A stretch of 64,000 nucleotides of DNA, from positions 126,001 through 190,000 of the forward strand of contig JAJEKV010000278.1 in the NCBI GenBank assembly GCA_021234155.1, given 5' to 3'. Numbering within the stretch: the first letter of the stretch is position 1; each line of letters opens with the position of its first letter. The position numbers and the translations under genes are program-made. This stretch comes from Isoetes taiwanensis (lineage: Eukaryota > Streptophyta > Lycopodiopsida > Isoetales > Isoetaceae). This document shows, one piece after another, positions 31,916 through 43,052 of this stretch. Under the pieces are notes generated by a model. It was given only the letters and a program-made list of their open reading frames with translations. It was not told the origin of the DNA and made no database searches.

Positions 31916-34177
31916 AGAGAAAGACAACAACCCTCGGATTGTTCCAACCAACGAAAATCAACGGCCCATAAAGGGTGCACTCTAGAAATACTATTTAGTA
32001 CACCTCAACGAATACAACAACGAAATCATAGAAAAACCATGTGAAAAAACGTATAAAAATCTAAAAGTAACCCCCTGTTATTGTGCTACATATTCTTCTG
32101 CACACAGTGTTATTACAGTGGCCCAGAAAAAGATAGTGACAGCTTACGAGTGTTCTTCCCTTGACTCAGAACTGGTGGATCGCATCTGGATTCAGTATCT
32201 CCGAATTGATTCTTATCATTAGTCTCCTATTCTGGAGTAAGTACATTGTGCTCCAGGCTCGTGCTCCTGTGGCATCTTTGTGTGCTTACACAGTTAGATG
32301 AGACATGTAAACTTTGTACTTTTTCTCTGATTAATAAACTTTTTGGCTTTCGTCCTTCAAAAAAAAAAAAAAAAAAAAACCCTACGGATGTAAATACAAC
32401 TTTTGATAACAAAAGGAGAATAAATGTTTGACAATAATACAACATTTATTATTAAGAAAATGGGGCGTGTTGAGTGCAAATGAATGGCAAATGTCTTATG
32501 CACAGCATGTCCTTCAAGATGTTCTTATACAATGTTCAATGATTTCTCAATGTTATGATACACAATATGTTTCCAGAAATGTTCGAGAATTGTAGCAATG
32601 TAAGCTTGAGAGAATGCATCATTTGTGGCATTCTATTAAGCTTTCATCATAGAACCTAACAAATCTAGAAAATGTAAAGTTGAAATATTATTCTGTATTA
32701 TTGGTGCACTACAATTGGAATTTAACCCAAAGCCCGAGCAAAAACATGAGTACCCCGGTGGACGGATTTGGTAAAACAGAGGGAAAAAGAACAATTTATT
32801 TTGTACATTTATTATTCTTCAGATTGGCTTACATGATCTGGTATCTAAATGTGACAACATTTAGATACATTTAAATGATGTGGTATCATGTAGAAGGATG
32901 TGAAATGTGAAATTTTAATAAAATATGAATAGTAATTGAACATGGACTACTTAATGCTGGTGTTTGAAATGGATGTTGCAGGCTTTTTGATAGTGATACG
33001 CTTGCTGCTCTCTTTGTTTGGATCACATACTATATGAAGAAGAATTTTGCCTCAATTAAACATAAAAATTGGCACCATATTATGAGCAAAACCAAATGAG
33101 AATATTTAACCCAAAGCCGAGGGCGGCATGAGTACCCCGATTGGGACGGTTTTGGTAAAAACAGATCAAGACATAACCCCCGGGTCGCCGGATGGATTTT
33201 CCGATCTTATAAGCCAGTTTTGCAAGCTGGCTTAGGCCAGCGAAAGTTGCTAACCATGGAAGCATTTTGATGGCCCAGGGATGGTTAATTGTGAGATGGT
33301 TAATTCAAACACAATCACCAACATGAGATTGGAAAAAACCATATCGTAAATCCATGCTTCTATGGTGGATCCCCATGGATAAAGCGTTAAGTTTTTAGTA
33401 TCTTTTTTTCTTTTCTTTTTATAAATGAATAATTACTTGTGGTTGATTGTCCTTGTGTATCAAGATAGCTCGTCTAGGCTTCCTTATCACGGGCGATAAC
33501 ATAGGCGTGGACCATCAACATATGGCCATTATCCATCAAATGATCGGGTAAGTTACTACTTGGTTAGACTTTAACATCAACATTAATTTATCAATCAACA
33601 TTAATTTATCAATGGTTATGGTTGGAAACGTTAAAATGAGTCACGCCGGGGGTGGGAATGCTTTTTTCGGGGGAGGCGGGAGGCTAACTTGTTTTCAGGT
33701 GGGGCTAATTGTTTTCATGAATTTTTAGGGAGTGTTTTATCCGGGCTTCTTGTTGTAACAGGCACTGCATATCAGAAGTGAGAAGCGGCAGAAGCGGCTG
33801 ATGTGAAGTCGCCTGAGTAATAGACGGGTTAGTTGAATTGTCTGTCATTTGTAGTTGGTAATTTGGGATTGTGAACTTGTGATATTTTAAGTTTAATGTT
33901 AGCATTGGTAACCATCAGGTCGTCAACCATGTCTTCAAACAAAAGACTTCACTGGTCGGTCATAGGGGTCTGTACTCTTTGTGCCTCTCAAATAACTTTA
34001 ATTTCTCAATACCTGATTAAAGTTTTTGTTTATTACTGAAGTATCTGCCTGAGGGCCCAAGTATAAGAGTTATGCAGTCAGCAGAGGTAAAAAGTTAAGA
34101 AGATAAATGCCTTGAATCACTCGATCCATTAAATACTTCTGCCTAATTAGGAATATTGTCATTTACGTCTATTCCAG

Positions 34178-34481
34178 CCTCCAGGATGCTGCTGCACCCA
34201 TGCCACTAAGTGCAGAGGAAGTAGCTGCTAAAGACCCTCCAGGTTCCACAGACAAAGATGTGGATAATCTAATAGGGATTATCAAACAAATTGACAAGGA
34301 TATGATTTTGATGCGAGATGCATTGATTGAATTTGATCGAGGCTTGTTCACTCCAACCATGCACATAACGCAGAGAAAGCTAGATATTCGTATAGAACTC
34401 GCGAGAGAAAAAGTGATTGCAAAGAAACATGTGCAATCAGTGCGAGAGATGATCCACACATTGGAGTGCATACGTTATTAA
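34178..34481 (+). CDS. Conserved ~100-codon ORF, copy 2, unrecognised
   Basis: The bases are identical to those at 27792-28095, including the acceptor and the stop. Around it even non-coding bases are almost unchanged, so the identity shows a recent duplication rather than selection. Confidence 0.45.
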
Positions 34482-35136
34482 ATTGTTAGAGTCTGCATGT
34501 TGTTCGTACTCTTTTATTATGTTGAACACTATGAGTTATGAATTTATGATATTTGTTTAGAATTCTGCTATTTTTTTACATGATGAATTCAAATTGTTGC
34601 TATTCTTAATTGCAGCGTTTAAACATTAAAGATAATGGCATAATTGTCTAATTTGATGTTGGGTTAGTTAGAATTTTCTGGCAGATGTAACAGGCACATG
34701 GAACCAAATGAGTTGATGGTTCTTAGTGTCCTGTGTGCATGCTGTGATATGCTCGCTATGGAGCAGATATTGATCCATGTAATGCTTTGTCAAAAGGTAT
34801 GTAGTTAGGATATCCATGTAGGCAATTTATGAAAGTGCAGTTTTGTGCATGTATGCAGCCCAACAGTGGATGTGATGCTAAAGGGCTATAAATATCAAAA
34901 TTCATTGCATGAAGAAGTATTATCCCTTCCTCAATATAGTCTGCCCTGATGGCAATGTATAGCCAGTATCAACAAACTTCAGACCATCTAAATCATTTCC
35001 AACCAATGGTGGCGCATGTCACATGCAAAGCTGGATTCAGTAACAATAGGGAATAGCAACACAAAAAAATTTGCTATGAAGGAATGTATGCCTGCAGGAT
35101 ATCCTTTCGAAATAGTTAACTTGCAGGCTAAACCAA

Positions 35137-36254
35137 GCTTCCTTTTCCAGTCATAAATTTCTCTTTCTGTAGTGCTACTTAAAGAGGCAGAGCGAGAAAT
35201 ATATTTTCATGGTCTATGGTGATGGCATCGTATGTCCAAAGTAGTTGGGCTGGCAAGTGGGTTAAGACAAGCAAATGCATCGATAAAATGCTCATTTGGG
35301 CTGTCAAGCAGATGTAGCAGAACATATCTGGCTTCTTCATTAGTGCATGCCAACATACGCACTATGTTGGGATGCTTGTAGATGTTGCCTTTATATATGT
35401 TGGCTTTGGAGATGCCAAGGCATTTTTTGTCGATTTAAATAGCCTTCGATGTTGTGGCTGGGAGCTTGTCTGACAGGCTACTAATTTCGTGGTTGTAGTT
35501 ATTCTAGGATTCGTGGCGATGGGTGCTTTGAGAAGTTGATTATGCCAAACCCTATCTCTGTAAAAGACCCTGGCAAATTGTGGGAGAACATGTTTGTGCA
35601 CTCTTCTTTGTGTGAGAACGTCTTGGTGCAGAGAGGTAAGAGCATAATTAACCCATCCATTTCATGAATTTGTCTACAAGAACTGACACATCTGCTTTTC
35701 TGCTACAGAATCTTATCTTGGTGGGTTGGGAATTATGTTGTCTCCTGTCTTGCTCTTTAACTTGCATGTTTCAAATTGACTTCTCCAAATTGTGACAACA
35801 ATTATGTCAGCCCATTACAGACATGGTTATGGGAGGCGGTTGGAGTGTTTTAGCTTCTATAGTTTGCTATTCAGTAATTTGCTTCAAAAGCATTCCTCTA
35901 TGGGTATATATGAGGCATTTGAAACTGCTTGGAATGGAAAAAAACTGTAATAATGGGCCTTGGATTGTTTTGAATCTCTGCATGTCTTACTGCTGCAGAT
36001 TGTGGAAGCAATAAAACTCCATTAGCTTTCCATCATGCTCAACATGTGCACTACAGAAAGATTGGCTTCCTTTTCCAGTCATAAATTTCTCTTTCTGTAG
36101 TGCTACTTAAAGAGGCAGAGCGAGATATATATTTTCATGGTCTATGGTGATGGCATCGTATGTGCAAAGTGGTTGGGCTGGCAAGTGGGTTAAGACAAGT
36201 AAATGCATCGATAAAATGCTCATTTGGGCTGTCAAGCAGATGTAGCAGAACATA
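35137..36254. repeat. Direct repeat, about 190 bp, two copies
   Basis: Bases 35137-35325 and 36064-36254 are about 95% alike by eye, starting CTTCCTTTTCCAGTCATAAA. The first copy overlaps the kinase-like fragment. Confidence 0.9.
35230..35411 (-). pseudogene. Possible protein-kinase N-lobe fragment
   Basis: The minus strand reads ISKANIYKGNIYKHPNIVRM, then LACTNEEARYVLL, and stays open into the 190-bp repeat before a stop. HPNIVRMLACTNEE resembles the alpha-C to beta-4 region of plant receptor-like kinases (HPNIVRLLG..). No glycine loop, catalytic HRD or DFG is present. The second repeat copy lacks the kinase-like part. The match is short, so this is tentative. Confidence 0.35.
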
Positions 36255-36259
36255 GAAAT

Positions 36260-37384
36260 GAAGGCTGCAAGATATGTAAGCATACATATGTGGACTAAGC
36301 AAAAAAGCAATGGCAAAAATGGACATTGTAGATAAATATCTATTGTCATTGCAATATTTGGATTTTCTGCATTATTTCTGTAGAACCACGTATTTCAGGA
36401 ACAATTAGATATGGTAACTTGATAATGCATATGTTCTGTATTCCAGCATCGTATGCATGTATTCAGGACCTGTTATGTATACAATTCTCTAATTGTTGGT
36501 TTGGAACTTGCAATAATAGAAAAAAATTGAAGTTGTTACATTCAACGATATATGACCACCTTGGTTCTAAACTGTGACAAAATATGACAGTGTAACATCC
36601 AATCCAAAGCCAAGTTTTCAGGAGATCTTCAAATCATGAAACATATGCAAGTCGCTGCAAAACTAAAATCAAATGGTTTTTCTTATTAGCAATCCATCCA
36701 CACTTTTGTTGGGGTCGATTAAAGGTGTAGAAATAAATATTAACCATAACTTTACATCTACATTAGCTTTTCAGATTGTGCCCTCAGGAAGGGAAAGACA
36801 GTTTAAAACCACGTCTTCCTTGGATATAATATGAAATATATAATTCCATTGTTCTTAGCCCAGTGCGCCAACAAAAGTGCAGATTTCTTGGACAATTACA
36901 TGCACTAAAATCAATCGCCAATTCTATTTGTGCATTGATTTCAATCACAAACTTGGGTACAAGTCTGTTGCATTTCAAATTTGAGCTTTGCACCATACTT
37001 CTACTTGATAAGTCTCAAAGTTCAGCGCAAAATAAAGTGAAGATGATGAATCAATGACAAACGTCGTATAGCGGAAATGAAGCCACAGCTGGTCAAGTGA
37101 TTTGCCAGTTTTTCACCAAGCTCCGCAGTAACAATAGCATCTTTAATGATCTGAATTATAGCTGTCTCTGTTGCTAGGTTCACGGTCGCAAGTGCAAGTT
37201 CTGGCTGATTGCAGACAGATTGTTATCAGGGCCATCATTTTAGCTTCTAGTTTTGGCTTGGGTAAGCTATTGACTTATAATGTTCAGGGTATAAGAAACA
37301 TGAGGTCTGAACCTTTAAACTTATTTAATATCTTCAAATTCTTTAAGTAATATTTTAATAAGGTTTTATCTCGTTTCTTATCAG
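36260..37384. other. AT-rich non-coding DNA
   Basis: No frame with recognisable content on either strand. Confidence 0.6.
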
Positions 37385-37560
37385 TAAAGACGGAATTTGC
37401 ATCATATGCAGTTGACTTTTTGCATAGGGTTGGAAGGACAGGAAGGGCTGGTAATGACGGTGTTGTTACAAGCATGTATACTTAGTCTAATGAAGCACTT
37501 GTGACATCTGTACGGTAAGCTGTCACGACTGGAGATTCTGTGGTAGGGCTTCAATTTACA
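37385..37560 (+). pseudogene. DEAD-box RNA helicase C-terminal relic (RH22-like)
   Basis: The plus strand encodes EFASYAVDFLHRVGRTGRAG, the helicase motif VI block (HRVGRTGRAG), followed by GVVTSMYT. The downstream SNEALVTSVR and AVTTGD recall the C-terminus of plant DEAD-box helicases of the RH22 type. Two stops interrupt it (TAG right after SMYT, TAA after SVR), and no other helicase motif remains upstream. It probably arrived as a single captured exon. It ends about 260 bp from the 3' end of the minus-strand RPA1-like gene. Confidence 0.8.
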
Positions 37561-37823
37561 GGATGTCCATGGTTTACTCTTGCAGCATTGAGACTTATTT
37601 GGAGTCTTATATGTTCAGGAAAGAGCATTTAGCAGGAGAAGGAGCTTTCACATGGTCATTCTGAATGAGTAGAGATAATGATTTATAATTACTACAATGA
37701 TATTGCAGAGTAAAATATTATGCAATACTGTTATAAGTGAATTTCAATAAACATTTTTTAGTTCCTTGCATGGACATGTCAGTGGATGTATAGCCCATTG
37801 TATGGCTCTGGAGGTAGTGCAAG

Positions 37824-39003
37824 TTAACGCAATTTTAGGTGTTGTATTTGATGAATGAGAAATACAGATTCTGCTCTCCAATCAATCGTAGCAATCTCTT
37901 GGATGGATATGCTATGTCTCCTTTCGTTGTTGTATGTCGTTTGAATTGAACTAAGACGAAATATTTTAGGAACTCCTGTTGGCTTTTTTAAGATTTCCTC
38001 GTATTTTTTTTGGTCAATGCTCTGCAAGGTGGTCGAATTTAATGTTAGTGCATTATTTGGTATTTTATTTGTGTGATTTAAATGTTACCTGTTGTTTGAT
38101 TTTTGCTAAGTCGTTGGCATTGTGGCCAAGTATTTGTTCGGCCAAGTCGTTGAAAGCGATGGCCCAAACTTCTTCTGTGGCGTCTGCTAGCTTTAATAGT
38201 AAGTTATATCTGTAAAAGAGGGAATGTTTAGTTTATGTGGATGTTTCATGTGATTAAGTGGAATTAAATTGTTACCTTTTACAGATTGAAGTGTTCATGC
38301 GACAAGATTGGCAGTAGCTTGGACTTTGTTGTACTACTTTTTTGTTGCACGAACTGCAAGTGTCGTACCATAGGCTTTGGTCTGGCTTGATAAATGTTAT
38401 GGTGGCCCTCACATTGAAGTACGCAGCCTTAAAAAAGAATGAGAACAAAATGTTGATGGCAAGAATCATAGAAATGAAAGGCCACGTAGTATTGAAATAC
38501 CTTTTTGTTGCCAACGTTTGGTAAAATGATTTGAGATAGACAGGCACGGTCATTGAAGTTTGAGACATACGTTGATGTTGGTCGTTGATGTTGGAGGTTT
38601 GCTCGTGCAGGCGTGTATGTCGCATGTTTACCATTGAATCGTACTTTTTGTGTTAAAGTGGTTAGCATTGCAGATGCTTAAGATTAGTAATATCATAAGG
38701 GTTAAATGGTTACCACTTGTGGATGTTGTGGGCAAGTATTGTTTCTGGGTTGATCTGTACCAGGCTGTTACTCGTTGTGGATAAAGATATTCCTATTAAG
38801 GTGGAATTATAGATATTTCAATGGATGAGGACTTGCTACTTTCGTTAATGATTTGAAAAAAGAAATTGAGATATTTTGAAAACCAAATGCTAACTCGAAG
38901 ACGCGTTATTGCAACAACTGGAGCTTGATCAAGCATTTCATATAATTGTGCTCCTTCTTTTGAAGCGAGGTCATTCCAGAGGCAGATGTTGACACTTGTT
39001 TTG
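37824..39003 (-). CDS. RPA1: RPA1 (RPA70)-like gene, C-terminal half: DBD-B end and zinc-binding DBD-C
   Basis: Replication protein A large subunit binds single-stranded DNA. Minus-strand exons: 39003-~38888 (DBD-B, LWNDLASKEGAQLYEM); 38792-38714 (ISLSTTSNSLVQINPE); 38668-38501 (FNDRACLSQI, NVGNKK); 38427-38276 (AAYFNVRATITFIKPDQSLW, then zinc cysteines CSSC and CQSC); 38209-38089 (YNLLLKLADATEEVW, ILGHNANDL); 38021-37824 (YEEILKK, TYNNERRHSI, stop). The last four exons join through GT-AG introns with agreeing phases (0, 2, 0) and no stop, so DBD-C is intact. The first two junctions do not keep phase, and the N-terminal OB domain and DBD-A are missing. Plant Helitrons often carry RPA-like genes and several Helitron ends lie in this window, so transposon origin is plausible. 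A decayed host paralogue is the alternative. Confidence 0.85.
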
Positions 39004-39029
39004 CTGGAAATTTAAGTCTATTAGTATGT

Positions 39030-39225
39030 TAACTGTAAAGTGAATTTGTAGAAAATAAATGATGAAATCAAATGCAAGGGAGACATAATGTGTATCAGCA
39101 GGACCCTGTAAAATAAGGTTAATTATCACTATCTTCGTGCTGATACCACCAGTAAGTTGCTGTGTGATATGGAGCCAAGAACTGTAAAGTGAGTTTGTAG
39201 AAAATAAATGATGAAATGAAATGCA
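39030..39225. repeat. Short direct repeat, about 45 bp
   Basis: AACTGTAAAGTGAATTTGTA and following bases at 39030-39075 recur at about 39180-39225. Confidence 0.8.
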
Positions 39226-39448
39226 AACAATTACAGACCCTATAAACATATAAAAGCCTGAAACAAAATCCAACATGTGCACTGTCCACCTATAGATGTT
39301 AGTATCATCGCATGTTGTTTTGGAATTGTAAGGCTTTCATGGCAAATATGCGATAGCTTAAATTTAGTAGCAGATGATATTGAGAAAGATTCTTTATGCA
39401 GATCCAAGTTGTCTATGGAGACCTCAGCTTATGGCAGTTGCAAATAGA

Positions 39449-42034
39449 CCTAGAACATGAGCCATAAGACACTACTTATAGAAATGCATTAATGTTAGTG
39501 CTGCTGCTACTTGTGAATGATGCTGTCTCTGCTCAAGCAGCATATAATTTCGTCCCTTTGATTTACCGATTTTTTTCACAACTCGCCCTTTCCTATTTCT
39601 GTCTGATCTCTATATGCAGACGATTTCATAGAAGCATCTTCGTTTGCCATGGTCTTCTCCGATAGTGCCCCTCCCACCATTCTTACTTCATGCTTCTGGC
39701 GCTCAGTAAGAAGGTCTAGGGTCTAATTAATGTTAATATAGGCTTCAGATGTTCTAGGCTTGTTGGCGATCGCCAGAGTTTAGGCATTGCATTACAGCAT
39801 GTAAGATATGCAGCTAAGTTGGCCACAGTGGAGAGGGATCAGGCCAGGCAAGATGAGAATGTTGAGAAAAAGGAGAAGGTTGTGTATTTGGGCCCAATGT
39901 CTGGAGCATTACGTCTGGAACATTCTACCCTTACCCAGTTGTGTCCTTATTTTTAAAAGCATCACTTGCTGCAACAATGATGATGCGCCAATGTGCTAAT
40001 CTGAGGTAGAAATATATGCAGGACTGCAATTCAAGAGCTTATATTTTCTTAAGAGATTCTGCAGTGGGCAGTGTATGCTCTTACTTGGCTGTAGTGTACT
40101 TCAATGTCTAACTTCTATAGCATATCAATATTTCTCTCTTTTCCCTGTAGTTGATGTTGACAGACATGAACAGACAGCCCTAGGACAAAGATGAATGAAT
40201 GCCTCATTATGAGTGTACAAAAGAAGAGGTTTGTTCATCAAAAGGTAGTGCTCACTAACTGTAATAATGGTTTCTTACCCTCTACCTAGAACATGAGCCA
40301 TAAGACACTACTTATAGAAATGCATTATTGTTAGTGCTGCTGCTACTTGTGAATGATGAGGTCTCTGCTCAAGCAGCATATAATTTCGTCCCTTTGATTT
40401 ACCGTTCTTTTTTCACAACTCGCCCTTTCCTATTTCTGTCTGATCTCTATATGCAGACGATTTCATAGAAGCATCTTCGTTTGCCATGGTCTTCTCCGAT
40501 AGTGCCCCTCCCACCATTCTTACTCTTGAGATCTGGTATTTACCCCTTGTCTACCATGCTTCTGGCGCTCAGTAAGAAGGTCTAGGGTCTAATTAATGTT
40601 AATATAGGCTTCAGATGTTCTAGGCTTGTTGGCGATCGCCAGAGTTTAGGCATTGCATTACAGCATGTAAGATATGCAACTAAGTTGGCCACAGTGGAGA
40701 GGAATCAGGCCAGGCAAGATGAGAATGTTGAGAAAAAGGAGAAGGTTGTGTATTTGGGCCCAATGTCTGGAGCATTACGTCTGGAACATTCTACACTTAC
40801 CCAGATGTGTCCTTATTTTTAAAAGCATCACTTGCTGCAACAATGATGATGCGCCAATGTGCTAATCTGAGGTAGAAATATATGCAGGACTGCAATTCTG
40901 AGGTAAAAATATATGCAGGACTGCAATTCAAGAGCTTATATTTTTTTAAGAGATTCTGCAGTGGGCAGTGTATGCTCTTACTTGGCTGTAGTGTACTTCA
41001 ATGTCTAACTTCTATAGCATATCAATATTTCTCTCTTTTCCCTGTAGTTGATCTTGACAGACATGAACAGACAGCCCTAGGACAAAGATGAATGAATGCC
41101 TTATTATGAGTGTACAAAAGAAGAGGTTTGTTCATCAAAAGGTAGTGCTCACTAACTGTAATAATGGTTTCTTACCCTCTACCTAGAACATGAGCCATAA
41201 GACACTACTTATAGAAATGCATTATTGTTAGTGCTGCTGCTACTTGTGAATGATGAGGTCTCTGCTCAAGCAGCATATAATTTCGTCCCTTTGATTTACC
41301 ATTTTTTTTCACAACTCGCCCTTTCCTATTTCTGTCTGATCTCTATACGCATACGATTTCATAGAAGCATCTTCGTTTGCCATGGTCTTCTCCGATAGTG
41401 CCCCTCCCACCATTCTTACTCTTGAGATCTGGTATTTACCCCTTGTCTACCATGCTTCTGGTGCTCAGTAAGAAGGTCTAGGGTCTAATTAATGTTAATA
41501 TAGGCTTCAGATGTTCTAGGCTTGTTGGCGATCGCCAGAGTTTAGGCATTGCATTACAGCATGTAAGATATGCAGCTAAGTTGGCCACAGTGGAGAGGAA
41601 TCAGGCCAGGCAAGATGAGAATGTTGAGAAAAAGGAGAAGGTTGTGTATTTGGGCCCAATGTCTGGAGCATTCTACACTTACCCAGATGTGTCCTTATTT
41701 TTAAATGCATCACTTGCTGCAACAATGATGATGCGCCAATGTGCCAATCTGAGGTAGAAATATATGCAGGACTGCAATTCAAGAGCTTATATTTTCTCAA
41801 GAGATTCTGCAGTGGGCAGTGTATGCTCTTACTTGGCTGTAGTGTACTTCAATGTCTAACTTCTATAGCATATCAATATTTTTCTCTTTTCCCTGTAGTT
41901 GATGTTGTGCCGGACATGAGCAGGGCGACCCTAGGACAAAGATGAATGAATGCCTCATTATGAGTGTACAAAAGAAGAGGTTTGTTCATCAAAAGGTAGT
42001 GCTCACTAACTGTAATAATGGTTTCTTACCCTCT
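39449..42034. repeat. Three direct tandem units of 0.84-0.90 kb
   Basis: Units start at 39449, 40285 and 41182 with CCTAGAACATGAGCCATAAG and run to about 42034. They are about 95% identical. Unit 1 lacks 28 bp and unit 2 has an extra 31-bp tandem piece (ATATATGCAGGACTGCAATT). Unit 3 lacks 14 bp inside the exon-like frame. Confidence 0.95.
40457..40822 (+). CDS. Two-exon coding fragment within the tandem units (best in unit 2), unrecognised
   Basis: In unit 2 an acceptor (CTATATGCAG) opens an exon, 40457-40571 (DFIEASSFAMVFSDSAPPTI, then LTLEIWYLPLVYHASGA), with donor CA/GTAAGAAGG. The next exon, 40615-40822, follows the acceptor GGCTTCAG, keeps the frame (CSRLVGDRQSLGIALQHVRY, then ERNQARQDENVEKKEKVVYL) and ends in TAA. 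The phases fit (2+1). Unit 1 carries a 28-bp frame-breaking deletion in the first exon. Unit 3 has lost the first acceptor (GCAT for GCAG) and 14 bp of the second exon. The family is not recognised. It is probably a captured gene piece that was later amplified. Confidence 0.4.
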
Positions 42035-43050
42035 TAGTTTTTGGTAAGCTTTCAGGTTAAAATTCTGAGAGAAGAGGCCATGAGATCAAGCCACTTCTAC
42101 TTCCTTTTCCCATAAGGGCCACTTCTACTTCCTTTTCCCATAAGGATGTAGTAGGTGCATCCTCAGCATGGGTGGACACATGAGCTAAAGCACTGGAGCA
42201 CTACTGAGCAACAAACCGTAGCACAACAAACACTTGGACGATATGAGTATTTATGACATTGAATAAACTCTAACTTAGAAACAGAATTATATCTGTCTAC
42301 TTTCAGAAATTACTTGAGCAGAGAAGACATATTTAAAATGATCTGCAAACAATGGAACTTAAATCTTGGCCTGCAAGTGAACGTCATACTATATGCTGGA
42401 TAACGCAAAGATGGAAGCACCAATTGCAGAATATGAAATAAAACCTTTCCATTTGATTTCGCAGGGCAGTAAAATATCACATCGGAGAAGATGACCTATG
42501 GTGTGCCTCAAATGCATGATGTGCCTGAATATAGACTGCATGATGTTATGTCAACCTCTAACTTCAAGCTTCTACAGAAAAATGGTATTGCAGGGTAAGT
42601 CGCGCAGTGCCTTAGGTTCGTAGGGCTAAAGGTTTGGAGCAACGGTAGAACAATACCTTCACTATGCAATCTCCTCCGCACTGTGTATGCAAAAAACTAT
42701 TCCAACTTAAAGGCCTTGAATAGTATTTGCTCTAGAGTCACTGCTGCCTAACCTTGATGATGTAGTTGTGTGCTAACAATAATCTGCAATTACAACACAG
42801 CAAGAATATGAGTTGCAAAAAAACACCATGGTAGACATGCAACCAAAGAAATGTTCCAAATGCAAGATGTATTGTGATTTAACTGCCATAAAACATAAAA
42901 CGTATGGTACATTGATGCATTTCATCTGACTTTATCTCTACAGTAGCATGCAATGCAGGACTATGGCTCACATGCATCCCCTGTATATGAATTGTTATAA
43001 ACCATTACATGGCTACTCCCATATTGAAGTTCATACATGGACAACAGCCT
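42035..43050. other. Non-coding DNA with a short tandem duplication
   Basis: GCCACTTCTACTTCCTTTTC plus CCATAAGG is repeated directly at about 42088-42115 and 42118-42145. No gene is seen. Confidence 0.7.
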
Positions 43051-43052
43051 GC

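Larger units (their letters stand above)
30733..32090. mobile_element. 1358-bp insertion of unknown type with TATTC duplication
   Basis: TATTC flanks both sides (30728-30732 and 32091-32095), and copy 1 has the uninterrupted site. The interior holds a hairpin GGCCCCTTCGGGGCC (about 31123-31137), a short minisatellite, a CACATG-type microsatellite, and two related segments ending GTTATTRTGCTACATAT (about 31228 and 32076), the second at the right end. There is no coding frame. Confidence 0.7.
29494..32379 (+). pseudogene. LINE 3' end, copy 2, split by an insertion
   Basis: This has the same content as the copy-1 LINE. One frame stays open for 258 codons (29606-30382), from the RT C-terminus through ASVHPLTQRRWVLAGV to the region before the zinc motif. 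The 1358-bp insertion (30733-32090) falls after the zinc region. The LINE then resumes at 32091 and ends with poly(A) at 32359-32379. Confidence 0.85.
28374..34763. repeat. Tandem segmental duplication, copy 2 (with insertion)
   Basis: It is collinear with copy 1 from GGACCCGAG to CGCTATGGA. It is longer because of a 1358-bp insertion at 30733. Large parts, such as the ORF region, are identical. Differences are clustered, many at CAG/CGG sites. Confidence 0.92.

Noticed and set aside
31634-32044. Five overlapping His/Met/Cys-rich ORFs
   Set aside because: All are translations of the CACATG microsatellite.
38097-38200. Plus-strand transit-peptide-like start (MAQTSSVASASFNS) with a GTAAGT donor
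   Set aside because: It lies exactly antisense to an RPA1-like exon with correct splice phases.
39808-40865. 63-codon Arg/Trp/Cys ORFs repeated in the tandem units
   Set aside because: They are out of frame with the two-exon frame, which has matching splice phases.
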